Source: Auanema rhodensis (taxonomy: Eukaryota > Nematoda > Chromadorea > Rhabditida > Rhabditidae). Taken from it: 64,000 bases of DNA. A program made the translations under genes and the position numbers. Below, one piece after another: positions 1 to 10,942 of the stretch. The DNA is taken from NCBI GenBank assembly GCA_964057225.1, contig OZ059894.1, positions 13,960,131 to 14,024,130 of the forward strand. Direction: 5' to 3'. Each line of letters opens with the position of its first letter. The first letter of the stretch is position 1. Under the pieces are notes generated by a model. That model was not told the DNA's origin. It searched no databases and saw only the letters and a program-made list of their open reading frames with translations.

Positions 1-568
1 ATTGGAAAGCTCGAACCTTGTCAAACTCCTCCTTGATTTTAGAAGGTACAAAGCTAAAATTATTTTCTGGACTAGTATACAAGACTCCTTCTTGTTCTTT
101 CATCTCATTTTCCTCGTTATCTTCATTATTTCCCTTAATTAAAAACTATTAACAAAACGTTCCAAATTCTAACTTCAGTCTCTTCGTCATTATTCATAGG
201 TACTTGCTCGTAGCCGGAATATGGATTTTCGCTATCGCTATCCACCGTTTCTTTTTCTTGTTCTGATTCAGAGTCAGAAGTAAATCCTTAATAAAACATA
301 AACAAACGCTTTGTAAAATTTAAGCAAACCACTAGAGTCAGAATCATCGTTGGAATTAACATCTTCAGCATTGGTTATTGTTACTCCATTCATAGCAACT
401 TCAAATCCTATGGTCCAGCCATCTCTTTCATATTCTCCTACTTTATATTTTATTGTTTTTTTATTCAACTGTTTCTGTTTTTTAAAAAATTAATCACTTA
501 CAAGTGGTATCTTCGTCTCGAATATTACTTGAATCACTCATATTAGTTCTTGGGGGAACAGGTGTCAT
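1..568 (-). CDS. Acidic protein of unknown function, N-terminal part (cut by window edge)
   Basis: Three consecutive exons read well on the minus strand. The first contains the motif VGEYERDGWTIGFEVAMNG and ends in a run of Asp and Ser. The second is rich in Asp, Glu and Ser (SDSESEQEKETVDSDSEN). The third runs off the left edge with FVPSKIKEEFDKVRAFQ. They are joined by introns of about 40 bases (gtttgc...aag and gttaga...aag) in consistent phase. A likely first exon begins at the ATG at 566-568 (MTPVPPRTNMSDSSNI) and ends at a good gtaagt donor, but it cannot be joined in frame to the next exon using the visible AG acceptors: both options give a stop. The true start is therefore unsettled. 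I do not recognise the family; the composition suggests a nuclear or scaffold protein, which is only inference. Confidence 0.5.
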
Positions 569-808
569 ATCAAAAAATATTTAACGTTATTTAGTATTAA
601 AAATTAGGCTTAATAGAACTGGCACATGCTTAGCAAAGCGTCTATTTGATGCAATGGCAATGGTCCATAGTTCAATCCAATTTTATTTTATGTTTAAACA
701 AGACCTTAAACAAGGTGCCTGTTTTAATATATTGTATATGATATTTATATCACTGAATTAAATAAGAAAACGAATATATTCTTAATTTTTATATATTAAT
801 TGAATTAT

Positions 809-2456
809 TTATCTTATTAACATGTTGTACATGGTTTTATCATCACCAAAACCGTCGAATAGATTCACTAATTCCATCAATTCGCCCATAATAGCTGTTG
901 TTTTCTAGAACAAACAAAAAATTCTAAACTAATAGACATATACGAACTTACCAAGAATAGTGAATAAAATATCAAAATATCACCCAGCCGTACTGATATA
1001 TTCTCAGTTCCTTTTTTTCTGTAATTCAATTTAAAGAGTTGTTTTTATGTTTTAAATTATTACTCATGAATATATTGAAAACTATGAAAAAGCTTTCTTC
1101 GACAAATTGTAGAGAAGCGTTGGCCAGTTTCAGATATTAGATAGTCTGTAAAGCAAAAGAGGGAAAAATTGTTGAAAAAATTTAATACATACTGGGATCC
1201 CAAAAACACAATCCAACTAGAACCATGTATTCTTCCTCAATAAGATGAAGATTTTTTATAGCATCCAATAGCATTGGTGTAGTTTTTAAATATCCTTGAA
1301 GAATGCTTTAAAATTAGAACATTTTTGAAATTAACTTTAATCAATCTAAATAGCTTACTCAGCTAAAGTTGTTCTTTTTTTTTCATCGACTGATTCAGAA
1401 AAAAAATCACCAATTCGCTCATGATCAATATAGGTAGTTTCTGATATTGCATATCTAAAATTTTAGTAGATAATTGTTAGTAATATTTAGGTAACAAACT
1501 TTGTATTTTTAGGATTTCCATATGCTGGAAGTTTAGTTGCTGTTCGGTAACCGCAATCCATTTTATAAATATTTAAAATAAAAGAATTAATCACAACTCT
1601 CTGCAAACAATTGAAGAGTTGAGAATGGTAAGCTCTGAATTTACCCGATCGTGTTCGTCGAGATGTTGAATTTCAGGAAAACAGTTTTCAATAAAAGTAT
1701 TCACATGTGGAATATGAGATCTAAAAATTCTGCTACTTTTGTTATTTGTGCCAGGGAGAAAATCTCCTAATGCTCGTTTACGCTCTTCTGCACTGAAATT
1801 GAGACCCAAAGAATATTCAGCTGCTCGGCGATCTATGCATAGTTGCCTGAATTTAATTTCATATAAATTTAATATTAGGTAATATTAACCGATGTTGAGT
1901 AGCCATGAATAATAGAAAATTCTTGGATTCATCGTCATCATAACTTTTTTGAAGTATATAACTTGGTATAATACTTGTTTGACTGGTTTGAGAAATTTGT
2001 GGTTCTATCGGTGCATCCTAAGAACTAAGTTAAAGGATAATTTATAATTTCATGATACGTTAATTTCCATAGGTGGAACATGGGCCTCTTCAGTACTACT
2101 TGTTTGTGGAGTAGATGAAATACCTTTTTGGCCTTGAATATCTGAAATAGTATAACTAACAAACTATTTCTCAAATAAAGTCGTACTTTCAACTGCCATT
2201 CCGGCTTCTTTACATTTTCTCAAGCGACATTTTCTACATGTCGCAATGTCTTCTGAAACGCATGGATATCATATCAAATTAGTTAAAAGAAGACATACTT
2301 CTTCGTATATCACAATTATTTCCACCACGTCTACATGTATACGATTTCTTCAATGACATTGATCTACGAAAAAAAGCTGCACAAGCTCTACATGAGTCAA
2401 TGCCGAAATGGGCGCCATCACTTTTCTCATTGCATATACGGCAACGAACAAAAAAA
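809..2456 (-). CDS. Nuclear hormone receptor, nematode supplementary (HNF4-derived) type, 5' end not defined
   Basis: Zinc-finger transcription factor. The first visible exon (from 2456, after a ttttcag acceptor) encodes the first finger CRICNEKSDGAHFGIDSC followed by the P-box CRACAAFFRR, typical of the expanded nematode receptor class. The second finger follows (YTCRRGGNNC, then CRKCRLRKCKEAGM) across one intron. After a Ser/Thr/Pro hinge comes a ligand-binding-type region including QLCIDRRAAEYSLGLNF, HIPHVNTFIENCF and RIGDFFSESVDEK, ending FGDDKTMYNMLIR and a TAA at 809-811. Roughly eight short introns separate the exons. The N-terminal methionine is not in the DBD exon; a candidate first exon at 2928-2980 is discussed in findings. 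DBD identity is firm. Ligand and target genes cannot be read from sequence, and the nhr family is too expanded to give a symbol. Confidence 0.88.
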
Positions 2457-2515
2457 CTGAAAATAACTATTTGATATATCGAATTATAGAATAAAAGAGG
2501 ATAAAAACGAAATCA

Positions 2516-2586
2516 GCCCACGGCCGGGATCTAACCGAAAATCTTCTGATTAGAAATCAGATGTCATATCACTAGGCCACGTTGGC
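2516..2586 (-). tRNA. tRNA-Arg(TCT)-like gene, probably a decayed copy
   Basis: On the minus strand 71 bases fold as a cloverleaf: acceptor GCCAACG with CGTGGGC, anticodon stem TCTGA/TCAGA around loop TTTCTAA (anticodon TCT, arginine), a 5-base variable loop and a T stem closed by CGG/CCG. Defects: an A-G mismatch in the acceptor stem, a D-loop without the usual GG pair and one base short, a T-loop TTAGATC instead of TTCRANY (so the B box is damaged), and an open pair in the T stem. It resembles nematode tRNA-Arg(TCT) but is probably a pseudogene. It lies just upstream of the nuclear receptor DBD exon on the same strand, possibly inside that gene's first intron. Confidence 0.6.
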
Positions 2587-3851
2587 ACAACGAAAGTTGA
2601 ACAATTGAATTATTGAAAAATATATCTCGGTACTTTCAAAATATTTAATACCAAAACTTGGATTGAAAGTTGATTTTCTATTCATTAAAATTTTAACAAT
2701 CCAAGTTTAATACGAAAACTTGGATTGTTAAAATTCTAACGAATAGAAAGTCAAATTTCTTTTAAAAAGAATTTTTTCTAGATGGAACCGGTATCCTTGT
2801 TATTACAATACGGGTGACGGAAAATGTTATTAGTTTGATGAAAATGAAAAATTATTCAAGACATAATTGTGATTAACAACATCAAGGTTATGAAAGAATG
2901 ATGGAATGAAACGGTAGATAAACCGACCTATCCTCTTTTGAATTTGAACGAGAGGAAGAAACCCGACCAGAACTATTCATAAGATTTTTCCGGCTTTGAA
3001 CACTAAGTGTGAGAACCTTAACAGAAAAGTATAGAATAATGTACAATTATACATGAAATGAACAAAAATTTCAAAAAACTATCAGAATTTACAATGATAC
3101 TCAAGAGTATATCAATTCAACTGATGAAGAAAATACGAAAATAACATAAAAGTGAACAGAATGAATGATAAGAAATGATAGGAGAAAGATACAATTAGTC
3201 AGAGTGAGAGAAAGGAAGAAATGATTGCTCTTAATCACCTACATGTATATGTATGTATATAGTCTTGATAGAATTCACTTCACACATCACCTGTGATTTC
3301 TTGTTCAAAAATCTACTTTGTATTATGTTTAAGGCGCAACAGAACACAACATGAAAGCTTGAATGAATTAATGTAAAGCAGTGATACTCGTATATAGATT
3401 ATATAGCTATCGATCTTTAATTAAGAAGAAAAATAATTATAATCTCATTAAATCTTAATTATTAAATCAAAAACAATCAAATTATCTTAATATTTCAATT
3501 ATATTTATATTGTTTTCTTTAAAATATTATTAATATACATATAAACAATTTTTCATTAAATTCATACTTATTATGATGTTTATTGGATACAGTCACTCGG
3601 AAAAATTGGAAGTAATATAGCTACGTCTATGTTGTCCAAAAATCAAAGTGGATTCTATATATACAGAAGCTTCTAATTCGTCAAGTAAGCAGTGGAGCGA
3701 AGCCTCTGATACAGCTTAAATTCACATGTTTATCTATAAATGGAGTTAAAATTTCAAATTTACTTCGAACAAAATTTTTAATCTGAGTTGATGGTCTTCT
3801 TTCAATATTTGGATTTATATTCTCGTTGAATGGCGAACTAAAATTTTCAAG
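2587..3851. other. Intergenic region between divergent nuclear receptor and guanylate cyclase genes
   Basis: About 1.26 kb that contains the hairpin at 2665-2759 and probably the promoters of both flanking genes. The stretch 2860-3230 is A/G-rich on the + strand. A candidate nuclear receptor first exon lies at 2928-2980 on the minus strand. From 3400 to 3560 it is very AT-rich. A GAAGCC hexamer sits at 3699-3704, about 150 bases before the cyclase ATG. I see no other gene. Confidence 0.5.
2665..2759. repeat. Long near-perfect inverted repeat (hairpin)
   Basis: The left arm (2665-2708) and right arm (2716-2759) are reverse complements at about 40 of 44 positions, around a 7-base spacer (2709-2715). 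The arms meet as CCAAGTTT / AAACTTGG. A direct repeat overlaps it: TTTAATACCAAAACTTGG at 2644-2661 recurs with one mismatch at 2706-2723. It could be a small MITE-like palindrome or the source of a hairpin RNA. No coding potential seen. Confidence 0.85.
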
Positions 3852-6800
3852 ATGTATCTGCTAACTATTCTACTTCAACTATTTTTATTGTCATTACTTG
3901 TATCATCACAAAATAATGATAAAGTAAGTTTTAATCAAAGAATTTATAAATTTCAAATTAAAATTACTTCAAGCTTTTACGAATGGTTATTTTTGTATCG
4001 GACAATCGTCCTGATTTGGATATGGTAATGATATATTTGTAGAAAAAAATGCAAAAAACATTTTTAGTACATTGGATACAACAGAGTAGCAGCAGCTGTA
4101 TATGTTGCATGGGACAAAATAGTATATGATCAGCTATTACCTAATTATAGAATAGAGTAGCCAAATTCAAACTATTATTTCATATAATTATAATAAATTT
4201 TAGGCCAAAATTTATAAAATCAAATTGCGTAACATATGTTGAAGCTGGTCTTTCAGTTGATTTAATTCAAGAAGGCTTCGATATTATATTTGGGCCTCCA
4301 TGTTCTTCAAGTAATTTCAACAACATTTTTCAAAAAAAAAAGAAGAAATATCTTATTCAAGGTGCTGAAATTACTGGAACTGTAGCTAAAGGACAAGAAA
4401 TACCAATGTTTCTTTGGGGACCACCAGTATCACAAGCACTAACTAATGATAACCTCTATCCAACAATAGTAACAACAGTGCACAGTGGTGCAACGTCAGT
4501 CTTATTAATTTAAATAATAAATGTAATATTATTTTTTAAACAAAATTAAAAATATTTAGTGAAGCAACATCATTATTAAAAATATTGGAATATTATGAAT
4601 GGTATGATATTGCTTTAATTCAATATGTTGCACGAAGCGACTTAATTCCCAGGTGCAAATCAATAATTGACGGATTTGAGGTTTGTGATCATAACGAAAA
4701 ACGATTAATCTATACTACTAATTCAGAATCAATTAGTGAATAAACGAACCACGATTGTTTATAAAAGGACATTAACAAATGCATCAAGTTCAAACGTCAA
4801 TACCATCAGAGAAATCCTTCGATCTGCTAAGCAAGTCTCAAGAGGTTTCTTTGAAATTCAAAAAAGGCATTAAAGTATTTCTATTATTTCAGTTTTTGTC
4901 TTTTGTTTGGAAAATGCTATTGCAAGAAGAAATATTTTACTTGCTATTTCTGAAGAAGAAATGAATACCAAAGAGTACGTGTACATCTTAGTTGAATGTC
5001 GACGTGCAGGGTTTTGTTAGTTTGAATTTAAAATGATATTTCATTAAAGGTTATATCATTTAAGCGGATATTTGGATTGATAAGAGCGATCATCCAGACG
5101 GGAAAGACCATAAAGCATATGAAGTTGTGCAAAACTTCTTTGTAGTTAGTTACAAAACTTATAGCTTCTGGTTAAATTATATTTTAGTTGGATACATTAC
5201 CATTGAATAATTCTGAAGAATTTGGTGTTGATTTGTTAGATACATTCACAAACGTTTTAAATTGTTCTAATTGTACTGATTTAAATACGGTAACATAAAT
5301 AATATTCGAAAAAGAAAAAAAATTTAATTGAAGGGATTCTCAAGCGCTGGAGAGCTGGCTGATGCCGTTATGGTATTTGCTTTGATGCTTAATAAATCGT
5401 TGACAATGGGGCAATCTGTTATAAACGGCGAAGTATTCTCAAATCTTGCAAGAGGTTTAGATTTTCAAGGTACCACTTAGTTAACCATTTACATCTTTAA
5501 TCATTTAATCGATTAATCATTTAGGATTTACTGGACGTGTCATCTTAGATGCCAATAAAACAAGAGTACCAGTATTCGGATTTTATGCATGGGATAGCCA
5601 AAACCATCCTGTTGTTATGATACAAATCACAGAAAATATAGGTTCTCCTTTTGAAGATTCGGTAAGAAATCAATAAGTTTTTCTATTCCAAAACATAATT
5701 TGCTTAAACAGGTTAAATTTCTACAACCTGAAAACATAATCTTTTCTCGACAAGGAGGCAAACCGCCACTCAATGTTCCTGCTTGTGCTTATGATGGGTA
5801 AGAGCTGTTATAGATTATATCCGTCTACGCCTATATATTTATATTGAATATGTTATAGGCTAAATAACAATCAAATCAAAATAATTTTTATTGCTTAGAA
5901 ATATTTTTCTTAATTTGAAATTTCACTTACATGTTACTAAACTTTTTTAAAAGTTCAATAGTATAGTTCTGCATGTGTTGAGAAAGAGTTCATTAATGTT
6001 TTAATATTTTCAACCAGCATTTAAATTACAGAAGTCTATGTCCAGCTCCATTCTTTGAGCAATATTGGCCTATGTTACTTGGTGGGTGTCTTGGAGCAAT
6101 AATTATTTTTATATTGGTTATATGCTGCGTTTATTACCTGATACGTAATAAACGAAGAGAAGAGATGCGTCAGAATAGAATGTGGCAGATTGAATTCACA
6201 TCTTTAGCAGTTCCAGCTTCAAATGTATATTTCGACATATAAATAAGAGATTGATAATCGTCATTTTCAGAGTACTACGGGAATGAGTTCACGATCTTTG
6301 CAAAGTACTATCACCACAAACACCCGCGTGACGCACAACTCAATGAAGGTATTAAAAGAAAAAATTTCGCAATTTCTCTAATCAATGACATTATTATTTT
6401 CAGGAAACTGATTTATATGCTTTTTATGTATTTGGAAATGAATCAGTTGTTGCACGGAAACACAAGACTACGGCATTTGAAATTAAGAATTCTATGTGGT
6501 CGGAACTAAGAAAGGTAATACAATACTTTTCGAGATTTGTGCTCATTCGGAATCCCCGAGAGAGCTTTTCCAAAAACTATGGTTATCGACTCTGCAAGCA
6601 GGTCGGATTCCCAACGTACCTTGAGATACTGGGTTAAAACCGACTATGAAGTGAAAAATCGGTCCTATGTTGTATTTTTGCATCGTATCTGTGATGGGTG
6701 GACATTGTCTTTGTCTCGCTGCCTGGGTCTTTGCTCATAGTGTTGAATGCGGCCAGTCATGTGACGAAGCCATTCAAACTAGCGGTTCCGATGAGACAAT

Positions 6801-9597
6801 AATAACTAATAGGAAATGAATTAAATGAAGGAATATGTATTAAAAATGTTTTAAACAATACTAAGTTGAGAATTAATGCAGTATGGATATAGTTATTAAA
6901 GCATAATAAGAACTTCTAAATTTCAATGTTTAAACATAAACTTATGACAAGGGATTTATAAATCAATTGAAAACATTTTTTGAACAGTATTTAGGTAATA
7001 AGAAACTAAAAATGAATATTCTAGATGAAAGCCGTTGATCATGATAATCTATGCCCTTTCATCGGATTAAGTATGGAGGCTCCGCAACTACTTAGTCTAT
7101 GGAAATTTTGTTCAAGAGGCAGTTTAAAGGTAGACAGAACAGAAAATGTGACAAAATATAGAGCACAATGTTAGCGAATTATTTGCAGAATGTTATAGCT
7201 AAAGGAGGAATACAAATGGACTGGTTTTTTAAATTTTCTCTCATCCGTGATATTGCTGAGGTGAGCTATGTGTACTTAGAATTCAACGGGGCTACGATTC
7301 TCTCTGAAGACGAGCAATCAAAATACTTGTGTGATAAAAGCAACTTGATATATAGAATGTTCTTCTTAGTGATATAGTTAAACTCTCGATTATATACAAT
7401 GCATAATATTTAGGCTCTTCATTTTTTGCATAACAGCTCATTTGGTGCTCACGGCTGGTTGTCAAGTTCTAATTGCCTCGTCAATGACCGTTGGCAAGTC
7501 AATGTCTCATTATATGGATTATCTTATATGAAAGCAACCGAGAGTCGCACAATGGATGGTAGAATACAATTTTACTTTTTCAATAAATGAAAGTTCGAAC
7601 TTCTTCTAGAACTTCTATGGACAGCTCCCGAAGTTTTGCGCGATACCCATTTAGCTCCCACAACACAAGGAGACATATACAGGTTCAAAATGAATAAATT
7701 ATAGTCATATATAGTTGTGTAAAACTATTATCGATGTTTATATATTTTCATTCATTTTTCGGTCTTCTTAATTTCACAATTCAATTATTTGAGCGCAAAG
7801 TCTGATCTTTTTCATGGATTTTGATTTAAAGCTTAGCATAATCTAACTGCACACAAAATTATAAAACTAAAAAATAAAAAACTTAATTTTTTAAATTGGA
7901 AATATATTATATTAATTTAAAAAATTAAATATTTCTTATATTAAATATCTTTATAATATTTATTATATACAGTTTCTCTATAATATGCTCTGAAGTTATA
8001 ACCAAAAAATCACCATGGGATCTAGACAACGAAGATTATGATGTTGACGGTTAGTACGAATGAAACGAGAATAAGGCGTATAAGCATTTTTTCTTTAGAA
8101 CTTTTGCATCGAATAAGATCTGGAGGCAGACAACCTCATAGACCTTCATTAGAGACTGATGAAGAATGTAATAGCTCAATGATTTATCTTATTAAGGATT
8201 GCTGGTCTGAAGACCCTCAACAGAGACCAAATATAGAACAGGTGATAAAAATTAATTTAAAAAAGGATTTCTTATAATATCTTCTAATATAAATAATGAT
8301 AAAAGCATTGTTGATTAACATTATCACGTAGAGACTACAGAACAATGTTTCACTACAACCGATTACATCAAAATTCAGAATAAAATGAATTTGACTAATC
8401 CGCATATTCAACTTTGGTATTTGAAATTATGATTTTAGGTAAAAACGTTAATAAAAGGGATGAGCCAAAATAAATCTCAAAATTTAATGGATCATGCGTT
8501 TCATGTATTGGAACAATATGCCACCAATCTCGAAGAAGAAGTTTGAATGATTTAATTATGATAAACCTTACATAAAATTTAGGTACAAGCCAGAATGAAG
8601 GAACTAACAGAAGAGAAAAAGAAGAGTGATGTATTACTCTATAGAATGCTACCCAAGTTGATAGTAAATAGTTTATGGTTATTATTCATTTACTTTAGAC
8701 AAGTAGCAGATAAACTAAAAATAGGACAGCCCGTAGAGCCGGAAACGTTTGATACGGTTACCTTGTTTTTCTCGGATGTGGTCTCTTTTACAACTCTGGC
8801 GGGCAGAAGCACTCCTCATCAAGTAATGAGTACATCATATATTTCTTGGTAACTATTTCTTTAGGTAGTTAATTTGCTTAATGATCTTTACTCTATATTT
8901 GATGCTATCATCGGTGAACATGACGTATACAAGGTTAGCTAATTCAAACAATACTTTGTTTCCCCCTTATACTCTCCCTTATAAGGTTGAAACAATTGGT
9001 GATGGTTACCTCTGTGTATCAGGTCTCCCACGTAGAAATGGTAATCAACATGCCAAGGTTTAACAGAACACTGGAAAGCTTGGCCAATTTCTATTATTGA
9101 TCGTTTAGGATGTTGCTGAAATGTCAAAATCATTATTACGGGCAATCGAGACATTTCGAGTACCGCATTTGCCTAAAGAGCGGATTAACATCCGTATAGG
9201 GCTTCATACAGGTGAGTTCAAGGCCCATAGCCAAAGTTGAATACATATTATATCAACTGAAAATAAATGTTTAGGTTCAGTAGTTACTGGAGTTGTAGGC
9301 ATTACAATGCCACGTTACTGCTTATTTGGAGACGCTGTTAATGTTGCCAGCAGAATGGAATCGAATGGAAAACGTAACAAAATTAGAAGTACCAGTATTT
9401 ATTTGGTTATTTCAGCAGGCAAAATACATATTTCGGATGAAACTATGCACTTTTTAACTCAGGTTATTGGTGGTTACAAAACTGAAGTTAGAGGAGAAGT
9501 TATTTTAAAGGTAAGAAGGAAGGCATTTCGGAAAAAAAAAGTTATTTAGGGTAAAGGAGCTGTTACTACGCATTGGTTGATAACAGACAATGATTAA
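3852..9597 (+). CDS. Receptor-type guanylate cyclase (GCY family)
   Basis: Single-pass membrane enzyme converting GTP to cGMP. The ATG at 3852 opens a signal peptide ([20 protein letters not shown]). The extracellular ANF-receptor fold follows: [57 protein letters not shown]. The membrane helix is at about 6075-6150 ([19 protein letters not shown]), followed by [12 protein letters not shown]. The kinase-homology domain ([49 protein letters not shown]) lacks the catalytic HRD motif, as usual for the family. After the dimerisation helix the cyclase domain carries [31 protein letters not shown] (Glu fits GTP specificity) and [20 protein letters not shown], so it should be active. It ends [10 protein letters not shown] at TAA 9595-9597. 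About 15 exons; a gtagcc donor near 4160 is weak. C. elegans relatives act mainly in sensory neurons. No orthologue is assigned. Confidence 0.93.
6530..6800. other. GC-richer foreign-looking stretch inside a guanylate cyclase intron
   Basis: The intron following the exon that ends NSMWSELRK (about 6514-7024) is much longer than its neighbours. Its first half, about 6530-6800, has clearly higher GC than the flanking AT-rich intron. It includes GGTCGGATTCCC near 6600, which resembles a Pol III B box (GGTTCGANTCC). It could be a SINE or other mobile fragment, or a nested small RNA gene. A 67-codon ORF at 6537-6740 matches nothing I know. Confidence 0.35.
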
Positions 9598-9660
9598 TAC
9601 AATTTCATACAACATACATATATATACATATATATATATATATGAATTAACTTAGTCTAC

Positions 9661-10566
9661 TTATTGAAACTCCAGAACAAAGATGCTCTCAACTTCTGGC
9701 ATAGAACCCCATTCATGACGACAAAGTGGACACTAAATAAATCGTTATTATATTAGCAATAAAGTTGTAGAACTTACAGCATAATGATTATCAGATTTGT
9801 ACACAGGATTTCGCTTTTCCTTTTCTTTGCCCGTTAAATACCAGCGATTGATACATCTATAAAATAATTAATCAGTTAAATTGATAAAAAATCCGTACTT
9901 TCTACATCCAACAAATTTTCGGCAATATATACAACCTACAGGATCGCGTGATACGTCATCAAAGCAAATGGGACAATCTCCATGCTCAGCGGATCTGAAT
10001 AATAAAGAAAAACAATGAAATATATTAATTTTAATTTACGTACTGAATAACAGATTCATTAGCCGCATCAGCGGGAACAGTGGGCAAAGTTACATCAACT
10101 TCTTCTACAGGTTCAAACTCCACTTCATTTTCATTATTAACTTCGCCGATGATCTCTATACCATTTGAAGCATGAGTTGTATTCATGTCAGATTCTGAGA
10201 GCTCGTCAGAATCTGTGTCTTGCATATCGGAATAATCGCCATCGTCAGTTTCTTCATCCGAAACAAGGAAACCACTTAAATCCGTATCAGTAGCATCATC
10301 ATCTTCACTGGATAGACTTATGGTATCATTTATAATAGATTCCACAGATGAGTCGCTATCATCTGATTCAAGCTGTATGGATTGTAGAACTCTATCATCA
10401 ATATTGTCAGCAATTCGTCTTCTCTAAATTTTATCATAATGGCATAGACCAACAATTAATATAACAAAACCTGAAGCATAAGTCTTAGTCCTTCGCCAGG
10501 TCTATTTCTACGGTTAGTTCTAATATTATTGTTAGCTGGTCTTCGATCTGCCCTATGAGATACCAT
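9661..10566 (-). CDS. Acidic RING-finger protein, putative E3 ubiquitin ligase
   Basis: The ATG at 10564-10566 starts a basic segment (MVSHRADRRPANNNIRTNRR), followed by a long Asp/Glu/Ser-rich region (for example SLSSEDDDATDTDLSGFLVS) and a C-terminal zinc-binding module: HGDCPICFDDVSRDPVGC, then CIYCRKFVGCRKCINRW and finally CPLCRHEWGSMPEVE. It ends VLEFQ at TAA 9661-9663. Spacing CxxC-x10-CxxC-x5-CxxC ... CxxC is RING-like but has a Cys where classical RING-HC fingers carry His, so E2 binding is plausible but not certain. About four short introns. The gene is tail to tail with the guanylate cyclase, with only 63 bases between stop codons. The legumain gene lies upstream on the same strand with a 376-base gap. 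Confidence 0.75.
9736..9763 (+). terminator. Candidate poly(A) signals of the guanylate cyclase gene
   Basis: Two AATAAA hexamers on the + strand at 9736-9741 and 9758-9763 are the first canonical signals after the cyclase stop at 9597. They lie inside the last intron of the opposite-strand RING gene, so the two transcripts would overlap at their 3' ends. Confidence 0.4.
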
Positions 10567-10810
10567 TCCACACTTTAAAACAGAATATTGAGATTCAATA
10601 TAGTTTATAAATGTATAGTTATTGAAAAGCTGAATGTTAATTATAATTTATTATAAATGCATAATTCAGGAAACAATAAAAGAAGAAGTCATAATTTTAC
10701 ATACAAATCACTTTAATGACACATAATCAAATATTTAATTTCCCGCGTAACCATAGAGCAACATCATATTTATTTACCCGCCTTGTTCATGTAGCATCAT
10801 ATACTTTCGT

Positions 10811-10814
<4 letters not shown>

Positions 10815-10850
<36 letters not shown>
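10815..10850. repeat. (TA)n microsatellite
   Basis: About 17 uninterrupted TA dinucleotides in the 376-base gap between the legumain stop (10943) and the RING gene start (10566). Confidence 0.95.
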
Positions 10851-10851
<1 letters not shown>

Positions 10852-10942
10852 GTATGAGTAATATGGGCAAATTTTACTTTACATTGATAGTTTAGAAATA
10901 TAATGCTTTGGCTTTGGTTTAAGATTATGCTAATGAATTTTC

